Assembly (NCBI GenBank): GCA_029448655.1
Contig: JACCLO010000004.1
Location: 2,294,001 to 2,358,000, forward strand
Origin: Wolfiporia cocos
Taxonomy: Eukaryota; Basidiomycota; Agaricomycetes; Polyporales; Phaeolaceae
DNA: 64,000 nucleotides
Reading direction: 5' to 3'
Made by a program: the position numbers and the translations under genes. Below, in pieces: positions 49,799 through 60,729 of the stretch. Under the pieces are notes generated by a model. It saw nothing but the letters and a program-made list of their open reading frames with translations. It was not told where the DNA came from and made no database searches. Within the stretch, counting starts at the first letter, position 1. Each line of letters starts with the position of its first letter.

Positions 49799-49978
49799 AC
49801 AAGACAGCGCGGGTGTGAAGCACTGTGAGGGTGTACGGATATTCCGATCCTGACAGTAGTATACAAGCACAAAGATGTACCAACAATATGCACACGCAAT
49901 ATACAGCAACGCACCGATCCAAGTGTCCATGACAAGAATGTATAAATCGCTCACTCAATCTGTGATTGCCAACCGTGG

Positions 49979-51392
49979 TCATGAGTTCTCTTCCACTTTG
50001 ACCTCGGCTTCCACTGCGATCTCAATTTTGGGTCCGGATGCAGTGGTAGCGGTGGAGGTAGTCGCAATCAGCGCTTTCCGTCCTTTTGTTTTGACGTTGC
50101 GGCGAGCACTTGGGCATAATCCATTGCTCAGCTCACAGTCACTGCATCGTGGCCCGACAGGGGTACATATTGTCTGAAGAACATGGTTGAGAGACTAACA
50201 GAATGTCTAATAGATGCAACTCACCTGTCCAAATCCAACAAGCAGGGCATTTATCTCTGGATGAAGTTCAATAGGCAGCCAGGACTGTAAGTTCAACCTG
50301 AGAAGGAAGATTAGCCACCACTACAGGATGGGAGAATGGCGTGGCGTACCGTGTCTCCTCGGGTTTGGCGGTGGCAGGCTTGTGCCACCCGAGCCTATTG
50401 GTAATGCGATGTACATGCACGTCGACGCCAATGCCAACATTCCTAAACGCAATTATGGAAGGACGAAGATAAGCCTAGGCTTCATGACATTGACAGAACG
50501 CACAGACAATTTCCATCCATCCTGCAAAGCCAGGAAGGCCATCTTCGGACCAACGCCCGGCAAGGAGCACAGCTCGTCAACTGTCTTCGGCACGTCCGAG
50601 TTGAATTTGTCGCGCAATATCTGGGCAGCTTGCTTGATATACCTGAGTAAGTATAGTGAGCTCAGGCCTTGGCATAGTGATCCACCTCGACTAACTGGGT
50701 CTTCCGCCGCCAAAAGCCAACTTTGCAGATGGCATTACCAATGGCGCTTTCGTCGGCTGCCAGAATAGCGTCAACGCTGAGGCTGCCTCCCACCGCCTCC
50801 CGTAGCTTTGTGACTGCAGTAAAGGTAGTCTCGTCCTTGGTCTGCGAGGACAGCATCAACGAGACTAGCGTTGAGAATCGTTGGTTCTGTTGCGGGATTT
50901 GAGCAGAACACCCAACTCGCGTGTAGTACCACCCACTTCAGGCGTTGTCTCTTCAAGCTGTGCTCTATGGCAGCCCATTGTATCGACCGGAGCAGCAATG
51001 CGGGAGCGCATGTCTTTGATTTTGTCGTAAACCTCACGCCAGTTAGCCGGGGTAGGGTGCGGTACGTCCAACGCTTGCTGTATGGGTTTTGCCTTGCGCG
51101 GCGACGACTCTTTTCTCTGTTTTGCAGGACTCGCAGTTTGACGAGTGGTACGTGTACGAGAGACCGTGGTCTTTTTCTTGACAACCACTTCTTCATCCGT
51201 GCTCTCTGGCGTTGTCAGAGGGCTTAACCCCTCATCGTACTCTTCTTTTTCTGTCTTGATAGCTACAGTTGTCGCCTTCAGACGCTTTGAACGCCGGACT
51301 GCGGGATGGGTATACTGGACCTCAGAACGTGAAGCGTTCAACCCGAGGTGGCTTTCCAGGGCGGGTGAGGCACTCCTTTTCAGCGCTGACAT
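49979..51392 (-). CDS. NTH1: Endonuclease III-type DNA glycosylase/AP lyase, copy A
   Basis: Exons 51392-50937, 50886-50696, 50642-50508, 50442-50350, 50297-50225 and 50173-49979 give 380 residues. The N-terminus is basic with likely nuclear localisation ([10 protein letters not shown]). The glycosylase domain begins [12 protein letters not shown]; the helix-hairpin-helix is [12 protein letters not shown] with the catalytic Lys; [16 protein letters not shown] carries the catalytic Asp. The Fe-S cluster cysteines lie in [19 protein letters not shown]. The enzyme excises oxidised pyrimidines and nicks abasic sites. Start chosen at 51392 ([10 protein letters not shown]) because copy B begins [10 protein letters not shown]. 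An in-frame ATG at 51509 would add 39 residues that could form a mitochondrial presequence. It is the downstream member of a tandem pair. Confidence 0.93.
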
Positions 51393-51743
51393 TGTCAAGA
51401 CACTCTTGATGGATCTTTTGGCAGCCAATATCCTGTACGGGGAGGCGAGAGAGGGAGCAATGAATATCAAGAGGCGATTACGGTCAACAACGACAGCTGA
51501 TGCCATCACAATTCATCCAAATCAGGCAGGTGTAGTATTTACATTGGAACCTCAGACCGTCATTTTAGCGATTCCACGTATCTCATGCAAAAAGACATTC
51601 AATTGTACACAGTACACCAAGATTGTTACAGCATTTAAATCCAAAGCAATTTACAAGCGGTGATCGCTAAGTTGCAAATGCTACAGTTCGCTCTGCAAGT
51701 CGGAGTGGCACAAGTAAACAGCCTCCTGATGTTCAGTCGCGCT

Positions 51744-53254
51744 TCACACGTCCTCTTGCTTGAGAGTCAATTCCATTATAGCTTCCCTCTCGATTTTCCT
51801 TGCGGGCGGCAACAATTTGTCCTCGTCTATGCTGATCTCCAATTTGGGTCCCGTATGTGATCCCTTGGCACCTTTCGGTTGCGTGTCTGACCCAACCAAT
51901 TTTCCGCTGCTTCTGGGGGTCTTTAGGACGCTCGGGCACAGACCCGAGCTCAGCGAGCACTGATCGCATCGTGGGTTGGTAGGTAGACATATCGTCTTCA
52001 ATGCAATTTGTTACAAGGCACTTGGGATCAAAATGCATGCATACCTGGCCAAAGCCGACCAGCAAGCGCGTGAAAGTAGGTCGGAGCTCTGTGGGTAGCC
52101 AGGACTGGAGATTGAGACTGTAGCTTAGATTGTCAAACCAAAGACGGTATTATGGCAAGCTAAAACGACTGCTGACCGAGTCTCTTCTGGTGTCTTCGTC
52201 GGTGCCTGATGCCACTTCAATCTGTTGGTGATGCGATGTACGTGCACGTCGACGCCGATCCCTGCATTGCTGTGCGAGTAACAGACGCATCAGATGAAGG
52301 ATTACAAGCGTTAAGATGGAGACGCGTACATCTCATCTTCCATGCTACATGCAACGTGAGGAACGCCATCTTGGGACCCACACCTGGTAACGAGCACAGC
52401 TCATCTACTGTCTTGGGCACGTCAGAGTTGAACTCGTCGTGCAGGCGCTGGGCTGTTTGCTTGATGTACCTATTCACTTGTGCGGTCAGGTTCTGCACTG
52501 ACACGCCGACGGATCCAGGAATACTCGCTCTGTCTTACGTCTCCAGAAGCCAACCTTGCATATTGCGTTGGATATGACGCTGTCGTTCGCTCGCAAGATA
52601 GCGTCAACGCTCAAACTCCCGCCGACAGCTTCGCGCAGCTTCACGACTGCGGCAGAAGTAACCTCGTCCTTGGTCTGCGAGGAGAGCATCAAGGAGATCA
52701 GCGTGGCAAAGCGCTTGTTCTATATGGATCGACGCTTGAGTTCACGCTGCCACAATGCAAGGTGACATTAATGCTCGCCTCCGGGACTGTCTCGCCCAGC
52801 TGTGCCGCACCAGCTCCCATCGTATCGACCGGGGCGACGATCTGCGAGCGCATCTCTTTGATGGCGTCGTATGCTTCACGCCAACGAGGCGGAGCAGGGT
52901 GCGGCGTTTCCAGCGCTTGCGGGACGGGCTTCGGCTTACGGGGCGACGCTGAACGCGTTCTTTTCGTGGGACTGCCTGACTTTCGCAAGGTCAGCTTCCC
53001 GCCAGACGGTGAGCTGTATTCCGAAGTACTGTGGCTCTCCCAGAAGTCTTCCGCGGAGAAGCAGTCTCCTCCTCTATATCTGTGGCCGACGCTGTAGCAC
53101 GCCGCACGTGGTTGTCTATCAATCGTCTGGAACGCCTCGGACTAGACTGTGCGTCGTGTGCACTAGCTGTCGCCGCGAACAGCGTCACAGATGGATGGTA
53201 CGGACTGGGCCGCGCCTCTAACACAGGGGACGCGCTTCGTTTCAGCGATGGCAT
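51744..53254 (-). CDS. Endonuclease III-type DNA glycosylase, tandem copy B, possibly decaying
   Basis: Colinear with copy A and of the same exon number. It has [73 protein letters not shown] and Fe-S cysteines [12 protein letters not shown]...LC, ending KQEDV. All catalytic residues remain. However, introns 1 and 2 start with GC (GCGAGC, GCGAGT), intron 3 has no usable GT donor in the required phase, and a frame change near 53000 needs an extra 35-nt intron (53029-52995) or is a frameshift. So it may be a pseudogene, or a gene using non-canonical donors. Exon limits are therefore approximate. The encoded protein would also be a base-excision repair enzyme. Confidence 0.75.
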
Positions 53255-53497
53255 GCAGACACGTATACAGGCGATCTGTTAGATGCTAGCGAACGTCAAT
53301 CTAGCTTTGAACAAGTGGAGTGAAGTCGCGGTCGGTGATGGGATCAATCTCAGCGCCATCGGTTGTCTGGAAGGAAGGTGTGTTGCCAGATTAGGCAAGA
53401 GTAGTGTTCGCATAACCAACACTGGAACGGTCGAAGAAAATATACTATGATACAGATAAATACAACAACAGCGGTACAACATGTCATCTTATGTAAG

Positions 53498-56353
53498 TCA
53501 TATAGTGATGTCTGGGAACCATGGGTGCGAGCGTCCCTCCCACTTGAACGCAAGATTAGCAGACCTTCCTGCAGCAGCGCTGTGGATGGCCGGCAGTTTT
53601 TGCTCGAGGTTCTTGCACACTTCTAACAGCTGGTGGAGGAACTATACCGAGCGATCGAGTATGAGCAAAGTGTAAAGCACAAAATAGTCACACAAGCATA
53701 CCGTCTGGCGATCATCATCCCAGTCAGCTGCGTACTCTCTGCCAATACGGGAGATTATCAAGGACATCAGCGCCTTGATCGCGCGCTTGATCGCGTTCTG
53801 CGGCGCCAGCTCTGCGTTCTGCATCTCAAAACTCAGTCCCGGGGGCGAGCAGGCGACGCGGCAGGTGCGTACCCCACTGATGTCTACGATGTCCTCTTGC
53901 CAGAAGCTCAGCTCCGGCACGGGCAACGCCGGACATAGGTCGTCGTAATCGGGCAGGAACGCCCACTTGTACCGTTTGAGGTGGTTGAGCTCCATCCGCC
54001 GCAACGGGAAAGCCGGCGGTTCGTTGGTGAGCTGACAGGATATGGTATCCGAATCCAAATATTGAGCTTCGAGCCACATCCTGCCCGCCACAACAAAAAC
54101 GTACCACACACATCGCAACGCCCATATACTGCAGCGCGAGGCACAGCCCAGATTGAAAAAGCAGCTCGCTGTACGGTACTGCGTCTATGTCCACTGTCAG
54201 TATTGCGCACTCTCGCCTCCAGACATCGGGCGACTCACCACTTTGTACGGACTCCGACACATTGATCATCACTTCATGCAGCTTCCTTGAGACGCACGCA
54301 AGGTACCAGTAGGCGACCGGGCGCTCCTGCGGCGCATACAGGTCCTGCTGGAAGCCTGCGAGGACAACCTCCCGTGTGACGGCCAGGCGGCGCGCCCATA
54401 CCACCTTCGTAGCGTTCTCGAGGAGAAGCGCGTCCGTCGCATTCTGCCACATACAGTAGGTGAGTCGCTGACACGCCGTAGTGGAATGGAAAGCGCACGT
54501 TGGGATGGCAATGCGCAGTCAGCTGGTAGAAACGGTCATACACTTCCTGCCATTGGACGACGGACTTCGCTAGGTAGCGCCGGCGGCGGGGCGGGTTGTA
54601 CCAGTAAGAACGGATGTGGGGTATCATGAGCTACCAGCCATGTTCAACCGACGTCGCTGCTGTAACTTATGCAGCCAACATACCCGAATGATGCGACGCT
54701 CAATCTCCCTGACCAACGGCGCAGAGGCGCCCCCTTCGGGTCTGATTCTCTCGAGGAGGTCCTCCCAAGACACGTCGAGGGTCTCCAGGAAGAACCGGTC
54801 CAGGAGCCACATGGGCGGGTGCTGGCCCACGACCAAGTTCCTATCATAGAACGCCGACTACCAGGCCGTCAGCCCACCAACGCACGCGCTCCGCGGCGCA
54901 CGCACCTGTACCAGCGACCGCACGCACGCTGCATGCGCCTGCCTCCCGGGCACCCAGAGCCGGAGCGAGCCTGCAATCTAACTGGTCTCAGCAGGACGGC
55001 GCAGGCAGCATCAGGGTCGCGGCGCACCTCCCATGTGGCCACGGTCGGCGCCTCGAGCAGGCGGCCGAGCTCCTCCCACCCGCCGAGGAGCTGCTCGAGC
55101 GCGTGCCACGTCTCTGGCTGCGGCGGGATCGCGGTGACGCGCGTGGGCATGAAGTTCGGCAGGCGGCGGGTGATGTGCGCATCGAAGGCGGCGAGCGCGG
55201 GGGAGGCCTGCGAGGGCGCCGGGATGGGCTGCTCGCGGATCCGACGAAGGATGGTCTGCGCTTGTGCTGATAGCGCTCGCAGGTCGGATGGCTTGAAGGG
55301 GAAGTTGGGTTTGAGGAGTTGTAGTATGGCCTGTGAGTGGGTGTTATTTACAGGAAAGCAGGCTGATAGCGATGCCGCGAATCCTCGCCCTGTCTGACAA
55401 TGCCAGAACACACAAGGCTGGTGCTCGGTGTATGTTCTGCCATTGACAGGCGGAGCACGGTTTCGGGGATCGAGATTATCGAACCTTGCGTAGCTTGAGT
55501 CGCTCATATATGAGTGCAGCATCTGCCGCGGCGAGGGTGGATGTGTTGAGCCATCGACAGGCATCATCAAGTTTTGTAATAACGAAATCGACACTGATCC
55601 CCTCCAACAAGGACACTTCGCATTTTTCGGCGAGCCAATCCTCGATCTGTATGGAACTAGCTGAGCGACCGTTGCAATGAGGTGAGCACAGGAGCTTACA
55701 TCATGGACTTTTCCTTTCGACAGCTCCCGCCAGCTCAAATCGCACGACTTCAACAGCCCAAACGTCGCTGCGCGCAGGACTACAGAGATCAATTCACGCG
55801 GTCTAGCTGGATCTCGCACGGCCCCTGTATCACGGGCGAGAAATTCGGGATTGATATCTTCAAGTTGGTGGACATATAGCGAGGTGTACACGGTTTGCGA
55901 CAGGCTATTGCCCGAATGCCACTCCATCTGGCGCAAGACATGTATGAGCACGAATCGTGGTACACGCGCGACAGTCTATGAACCTCGCACGCGAACATCC
56001 TGTCTATAATCCAGCAGACCTCCTGTGGCAATAGCGGCGCGAGGGGGTCAAACCGGGGCGTGCGCTGATCCTCGAGGACCATGCCACTGTCCATGCGCGG
56101 TTCGCCGATCTAAGAGATGGATAAGCACGGCGATTGATCGCCAGGAAGCGTACGCACCTCGAACGCGCTCATCGCGTCCATGAGCGTGAATCCGTCGGTG
56201 AATATGAGATCCTCAGAATCCATGTCTTGCGCGATGCCTCAACTTGTGGGACGCGGATTGACTGGAGGTCGGCTCACCCTTCGCCGCCTCCGTGAATACA
56301 TCGGTCACATCTTCGAACTCGTCGCCGCCGGGGAGATCAGATACTGATTGCAT
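53498..56353 (-). CDS. NAA35: NatC N-terminal acetyltransferase auxiliary subunit (NAA35/MAK10)
   Basis: Thirteen exons (56353-56278, 56225-56158, 56109-55984, 55927-55700, 55646-55485, 55393-54983, 54857-54684, 54630-54499, 54443-54239, 54184-54112, 54080-53873, 53818-53702, 53641-53498) total 707 residues. The N-terminus carries the family hallmark: FEDVTDVFTEAAKD, FTLMDAMSAFEIGEPRMDSG, FDPLAPLLPQEVCWIIDRM and EWHSGNSLSQTVYTSLYVHQ. The C-terminus ends NLAFKWEGRSHPWFPDI. NAA35 is a scaffold subunit that, with NAA30 and NAA38, acetylates N-terminal Met-hydrophobic residues co-translationally at the ribosome. The splice between exons 6 and 7 is the least certain because a ~125-nt GC-rich stretch there could hold another exon. 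Two MCB-like boxes lie 75-100 bases upstream. Confidence 0.92.
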
Positions 56354-56426
56354 CAGATTTTATATGAGACGCTGTTGAGTGCAGCAAACAGGGCCAGCTG
56401 CGCCAGACTGAGTGGTTGCCGGTCAA

Positions 56427-56453
56427 GACGCGTCAATAAATTATTGACGCGTC
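56427..56453. promoter_or_regulatory. Perfect palindrome with two MCB-like ACGCGT boxes upstream of NAA35
   Basis: GACGCGTCAATAA, one central A, then its exact reverse complement. Each arm contains ACGCGT, the MluI cell-cycle box bound by MBF in yeasts. It lies 74 bases upstream of the NAA35 ATG at 56353. Function is inferred from the motif only. Confidence 0.6.
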
Positions 56454-57839
56454 GGGCGGCGTGACCGAGCGCCTCCCACCATTACGTAAACATCCACTTG
56501 CAATCCTTATTGCCTCGGCAAGCAATCCTCTTGAGAGGAGAAGGCTGCGGATCCTCTCAGCACCATTCCTGTCACACCAGACGAGCCGCCGCTCGAAACT
56601 GAAGAGCTCGTCACGGTACCATTATTACTACCAGGCAGCCAAGGGTTCGATCGACGGGAGATGATGAAATTGTCCGCCTCTGTGTTGCGAATATTCGTAT
56701 GCAGTGCATCTGATCACTAGGTGCGCGAAGCGTTGTGTTGCGTGCAGACGCGCTGCAAATATACGCGCACCTTACACATAATGCGGACAGGAGCAGCATC
56801 AATACAATATCTTGATAGAAATTCCACAGGTAAGCCAGAGCAGTAATACAATGAGTCATACGTGAAAACCAAAACAGAGATGGTAGTGGCATCAACACTG
56901 CAATGACCCGGTGGGGGTACCTTGCGGAACATCATATTACGATATTACATTTGGAACACAGGTACGAAAGTCAGGCCGTTATATAGCTGCCACTGGTACA
57001 CTTAGATTTAGATTAGGGCGTGTTTGACAAACAGATCGAGCTGCATTGGAAATACCTCCGCTCCGCGAAGAGCGACTGGGCAAACAAGCGGGCGCTCACG
57101 TGGCCGCGCTCGCTGTGGCTGGAGTTCCTTTTATGGACAGCCAAAGCTTTCCTTGTCAAAGACAGAAATAAGCACAACATAACATCCAAGATGTGTCCAT
57201 ATGATTAACTATACACACATTATGAGGATCTATTCCTTCAAAAGCATTTTCCGTGCTTATCCAATTCGCAATAGATACTCTCATGTCAGTACATCTATCC
57301 TGAATTCCACCTGGACGCTATGCCCTAGCTCAGAGCTATGAACCATGTGCGATATCCACCTAGTAGTAAGCTCATTGTATGTCGCAGGATATATGGGCAC
57401 TACACATAGTAACTCATGACACATATTTATGAGCCAAGCTGCCTACCCCTTAGTGATTGATCTCACGCGACAATGTGCCAAATGATCTGCACCGCGCTGT
57501 TCACGATCGATGCGGTGTTGATAATCCTTGATGTTGATAATCCTTGAGCAAAAAAGGCTAAGCAATTGAGCGAGGGCGTCAGAATAAATCCGTTTGGATA
57601 CAGTACGCGACTCGACGAAGTTGGGCGTAAGGCCTACCACGTGGTATGCACATCAAAAAACCAACATTAAGTCCATTACACCTGATTTGCGATAGTTCTT
57701 TATTGTGCATCACCTGTGCACTCTGCCTGGTTTCAACAACATTCCATTGATGACCGTCTTATAAGAATGAAGCGCCCACGTGATTGTAGATGTTGTCGCG
57801 CGCTTATTAATATTCCTGACGCTCCGTCTCTTACCATCA
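56454..57839. other. Divergent intergenic region (NAA35 / mitochondrial TrpRS)
   Basis: Only short frames. A plus-strand segment near 57020-57205 (SDWANKRALTWPRSLWLEF) is mildly protein-like but unmatched. A 15-base direct repeat (TTGATAATCCTTGAT type) occurs near 57519-57550. Confidence 0.45.
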
Positions 57840-59263
57840 ATGTTGTCTCTCAGACGGGTTAATTCTGTGGCGACTCGCTTGTACAGCGACTCGAGAAAAT
57901 CTCTCACGGTAGCGAGAGCTGGGGCAGCGCGTATTCTCTCACACAATGGCATACAGTCCGCGCCACGGGTAATTTTCTCGGGAATACAGCCCACCGGGAT
58001 CCCTCATGTACGTGTAATTGATGCAGCGAGTGAACATAGACAGACGCACGGAAATAGCTAGGAAACCTGCTAGGGGCCTTGAATAACTGGGTGAAGCTCC
58101 AGCAGAATGCCCGGGCAGACGACCAGCTCCTCTTTTGCATCGCCGGCTGGCACGCCCTGACATTGCCGCAAGACCCCGCCGAGCTAAGCAGTGCGCGAAG
58201 GGATATGATAGCCGTGCTCCTTGCGGTCGGCCTCGACCCGGAACGTTCGATAATTTTTCACCAGGACGATGTAGGCAAGAGAACTACTGTGGCTGGAGCG
58301 GGCTGAGTCGAATCGTGACATAGAATCCTCACCACACATCCTTGGCATGGATATTCAATTGTTTGACTCCGATGGGCAAGCTGCGTCGGATGACGACGTG
58401 GAAGGTGCGTCATGTACTGTTCATGATTGTATAGTTGACGACTGTCCTCTAGTCTAGACTGGCCACAGCGCGCAACGCCAATGATGAATCCGAGGTTGAT
58501 GAGTCGCAATTGAATGTGGGGTTGTTTACCTATCCGGTGTTGCAGGCTGCAGACATTCTGCTATACAAGTATGCAACGGAAATCAGATGCAACGATGGTT
58601 TAAGGGTAGAAAAGCTCATGCTCCCGATTACAGAGCGACGCATGTGCCGGTTGGTGAAGACCAACAGCAGCATCTCGAGCTCTGCCGTGACCTAGCAGAC
58701 GCCGTGAATCGCACTTACAAATCTCGTGTATTTCCCCTTCCGCAACATATGATCAGTACGCAGCCACTTCTGCCGCCACTTACCCTGCTCACCCTCGCAC
58801 TCTCTCATAACTGAAAGCCCCCTCTCCTCGCATTCTTTCTCTTCGTGACCCCACCTCAAAGATGTCCAAATCCGCGCCGGAAGCCAGGTCCCGCATTCGC
58901 CTCACCGACGATGCGGACAAGATCTGGAGTAAAATGAAGGCAGCCGTGACCGATTCACAACCGATTGCATACGACCCAATAAACCGACCGGGCACGACCA
59001 ACCTCCTCACGATACTCGCCGCATGCACGGATGAGGACGTGAATGAAGTCGCGAAGCGCTATTCGGAGAAAAGACACAGTGACCTCAAGAAAGATGTCGC
59101 AGAAGTGGTTAACGAGATGATGCGGAAGCCTCGTGCAGAGTTTGAAAGGTTGAGGAAGGAGACGGAATACTTGACGAAGGTAGGTGAAGTGGGCGCGGAG
59201 AAAGCTAGAAGCATCTCGGAGAGGACGATGCGCGAGGTCCGTCGCCACGTTGGGCTTTTTTGA
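57840..59263 (+). CDS. MSW1: Mitochondrial tryptophanyl-tRNA synthetase
   Basis: Exons 57840-58007, 58058-58270, 58324-58404, 58453-58568, 58634-58755 and 58818-59263 give 381 residues with phases consistent. A short basic presequence ([16 protein letters not shown]) suits mitochondrial import. Class I motifs are the HIGH-like PHLGN (split by intron 1), in [13 protein letters not shown] then [12 protein letters not shown], and [14 protein letters not shown], the KMSKS loop, near residue 250. Family blocks: [37 protein letters not shown] and [15 protein letters not shown]. The enzyme charges mitochondrial tRNA-Trp, using bacterial-type features distinct from the cytosolic enzyme. The close 3' neighbour is convergent, about 240 bases away. 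Confidence 0.95.
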
Positions 59264-59505
59264 CGACGTATGGAACAGTAGTATATCATTGGCGTACGCA
59301 GCTAACCTACGAGAACTGTCAGGCCCGCAGCGAGCCTAGTCATCCGAGTAGCGGTACCGATGTAGCAATCAAAAATGCGGCAATGCGCAGTCGAGAAGAT
59401 AGTGCGGTCATACAAGCAGTGCGGTGCATCTTACACGAAAGAGAAGGAGTCAGTACAACAAGTGAGACTGCGCACTTTAAATGGACACAAAACCCGAAGA
59501 GCATA

Positions 59506-60729
59506 TCACCCAACAATTTCTTCACCTCTCTCCACTCTCTGAATCCTCCAGCCGTCCCACCCGCCCCTTCCGCCGATTCCTCCTCCACCAATAACCTCAA
59601 ATTCAGTTTTGTCGCCACCGCCAACGCGGTCAAAGATTGTCGCAACAATTACCGCAGCGGCGTGCGGCGCCCACGTCTTGGCGACACACGTCAGCTTTCC
59701 TGCACCGAAAGCGAGTAACGTCCTGCGCTGTGCCTCCCCGCAGCGCTGCGGGAGATGGCGCATGGGGTTATAGTCGTTTACGTCTACACCCCATACGCTA
59801 TCTCGCTGCAGCGCCTCGATGTCGGCGACCTGTATAACCGTGCGTGTCATGAATTGCGCAAGGAACGAAGGGAAATATTTGAGATTAAAATCAGATGCTG
59901 TATAGGTGCGGGAAATGCGACGGGTCGGTGGATACAGCCGCAACACCTCTTGCATGACCACTTCCACACTGGGGTCCCCGTCCGGGATGTAGTGATACCG
60001 GCGCGAGTCCGGCTGCGAAAGGAACGCGGCGAACACCGCGCGTACATCGCTGCGATTGTGGTTCAGCGCGACCGTCACCGCGATCACCCTCCAGAGCGTC
60101 TCGTACACCGGAATGACAAACTCGATCGGATTCGAGTACGTCGGCAACCAGCGATGGAGGCGGACGTTAACCTCAGCAAGCATATGTGGCGGGATCTCGG
60201 TGGTAGTCTTGGACATGGTCCATAATCGGTTGATATTGCCTGCGACTACGTCAAGGTCGTCAGGGTCAATTTCGGAGAAGGAGGGTTCTAGCTGGAGGAG
60301 CCCAACAATGACGACGTGAAGTGTAATACGGCTGATGAAGGTGTCGAAGGCGACGGACGACAGCCGATGTAAGTGCGCGTCGACGACATTGCTGGCAATG
60401 TCTGCGAAGAGGGTCCATGGGAGGCGGTGCCGCGAGATCAACTCGACTGCGGCCTTCGTGAACGTGGTGTGGGTATCGATATCGCCATGGACGAACGTCG
60501 AATGGATTGAAAATGTGCGCATCAAGCGTGCATTCGATGTCGCCCGGGCGGTAAGCTGCTCTGCGAGCGGCGTGGGTGGGTCAAGAATATTTCGAATCTC
60601 ATTCGAGCTGCTGAGAATAATTCGTTTGGTGGTGGTGGGAGAGCGATAGACATGCGCATATACAAGAGAGCATAATATGAAAATGATCACGGCGTAGGAA
60701 ACATAGGGAGACATAGTGACTGGAGGCAT
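59506..60729 (-). CDS. Short intronless cytochrome P450-like protein
   Basis: A single open frame of 407 residues with an N-terminal membrane helix (YVSYAVIIFILCSLVYA). Toward the C-terminus are the P450 K-helix motif EVLRLYPPTRR (ExxR) and the heme-binding loop FGAGKLTCVAKTW, matching FxxGxxxCxA with the ligand Cys. The region between has a plausible PERF-like NPMRHLPQ. At 407 residues it is shorter than usual (~500). The I-helix Ala/Gly-Gly-x-Asp-Thr oxygen-binding motif is not obvious; VALNHNRSDVRAVF lies where it should be. It may therefore be a diverged or non-oxygenating P450. Absence of introns is unusual in this intron-rich window. Confidence 0.8.
   Translation of the reverse strand: MPPVTMSPYVSYAVIIFILCSLVYAHVYRSPTTTKRIILSSSNEIRNILDPPTPLAEQLTARATSNARLMRTFSIHSTFVHGDIDTHTTFTKAAVELISRHRLPWTLFADIASNVVDAHLHRLSSVAFDTFISRITLHVVIVGLLQLEPSFSEIDPDDLDVVAGNINRLWTMSKTTTEIPPHMLAEVNVRLHRWLPTYSNPIEFVIPVYETLWRVIAVTVALNHNRSDVRAVFAAFLSQPDSRRYHYIPDGDPSVEVVMQEVLRLYPPTRRISRTYTASDFNLKYFPSFLAQFMTRTVIQVADIEALQRDSVWGVDVNDYNPMRHLPQRCGEAQRRTLLAFGAGKLTCVAKTWAPHAAAVIVATIFDRVGGGDKTEFEVIGGGGIGGRGGWDGWRIQRVERGEEIVG

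Noticed and set aside
51393..51509. Upstream ATG as the main start of NTH1 copy A
   Set aside because: Copy B starts at the equivalent of 51392; the upstream extension is possible as a mitochondrial form but not the default.
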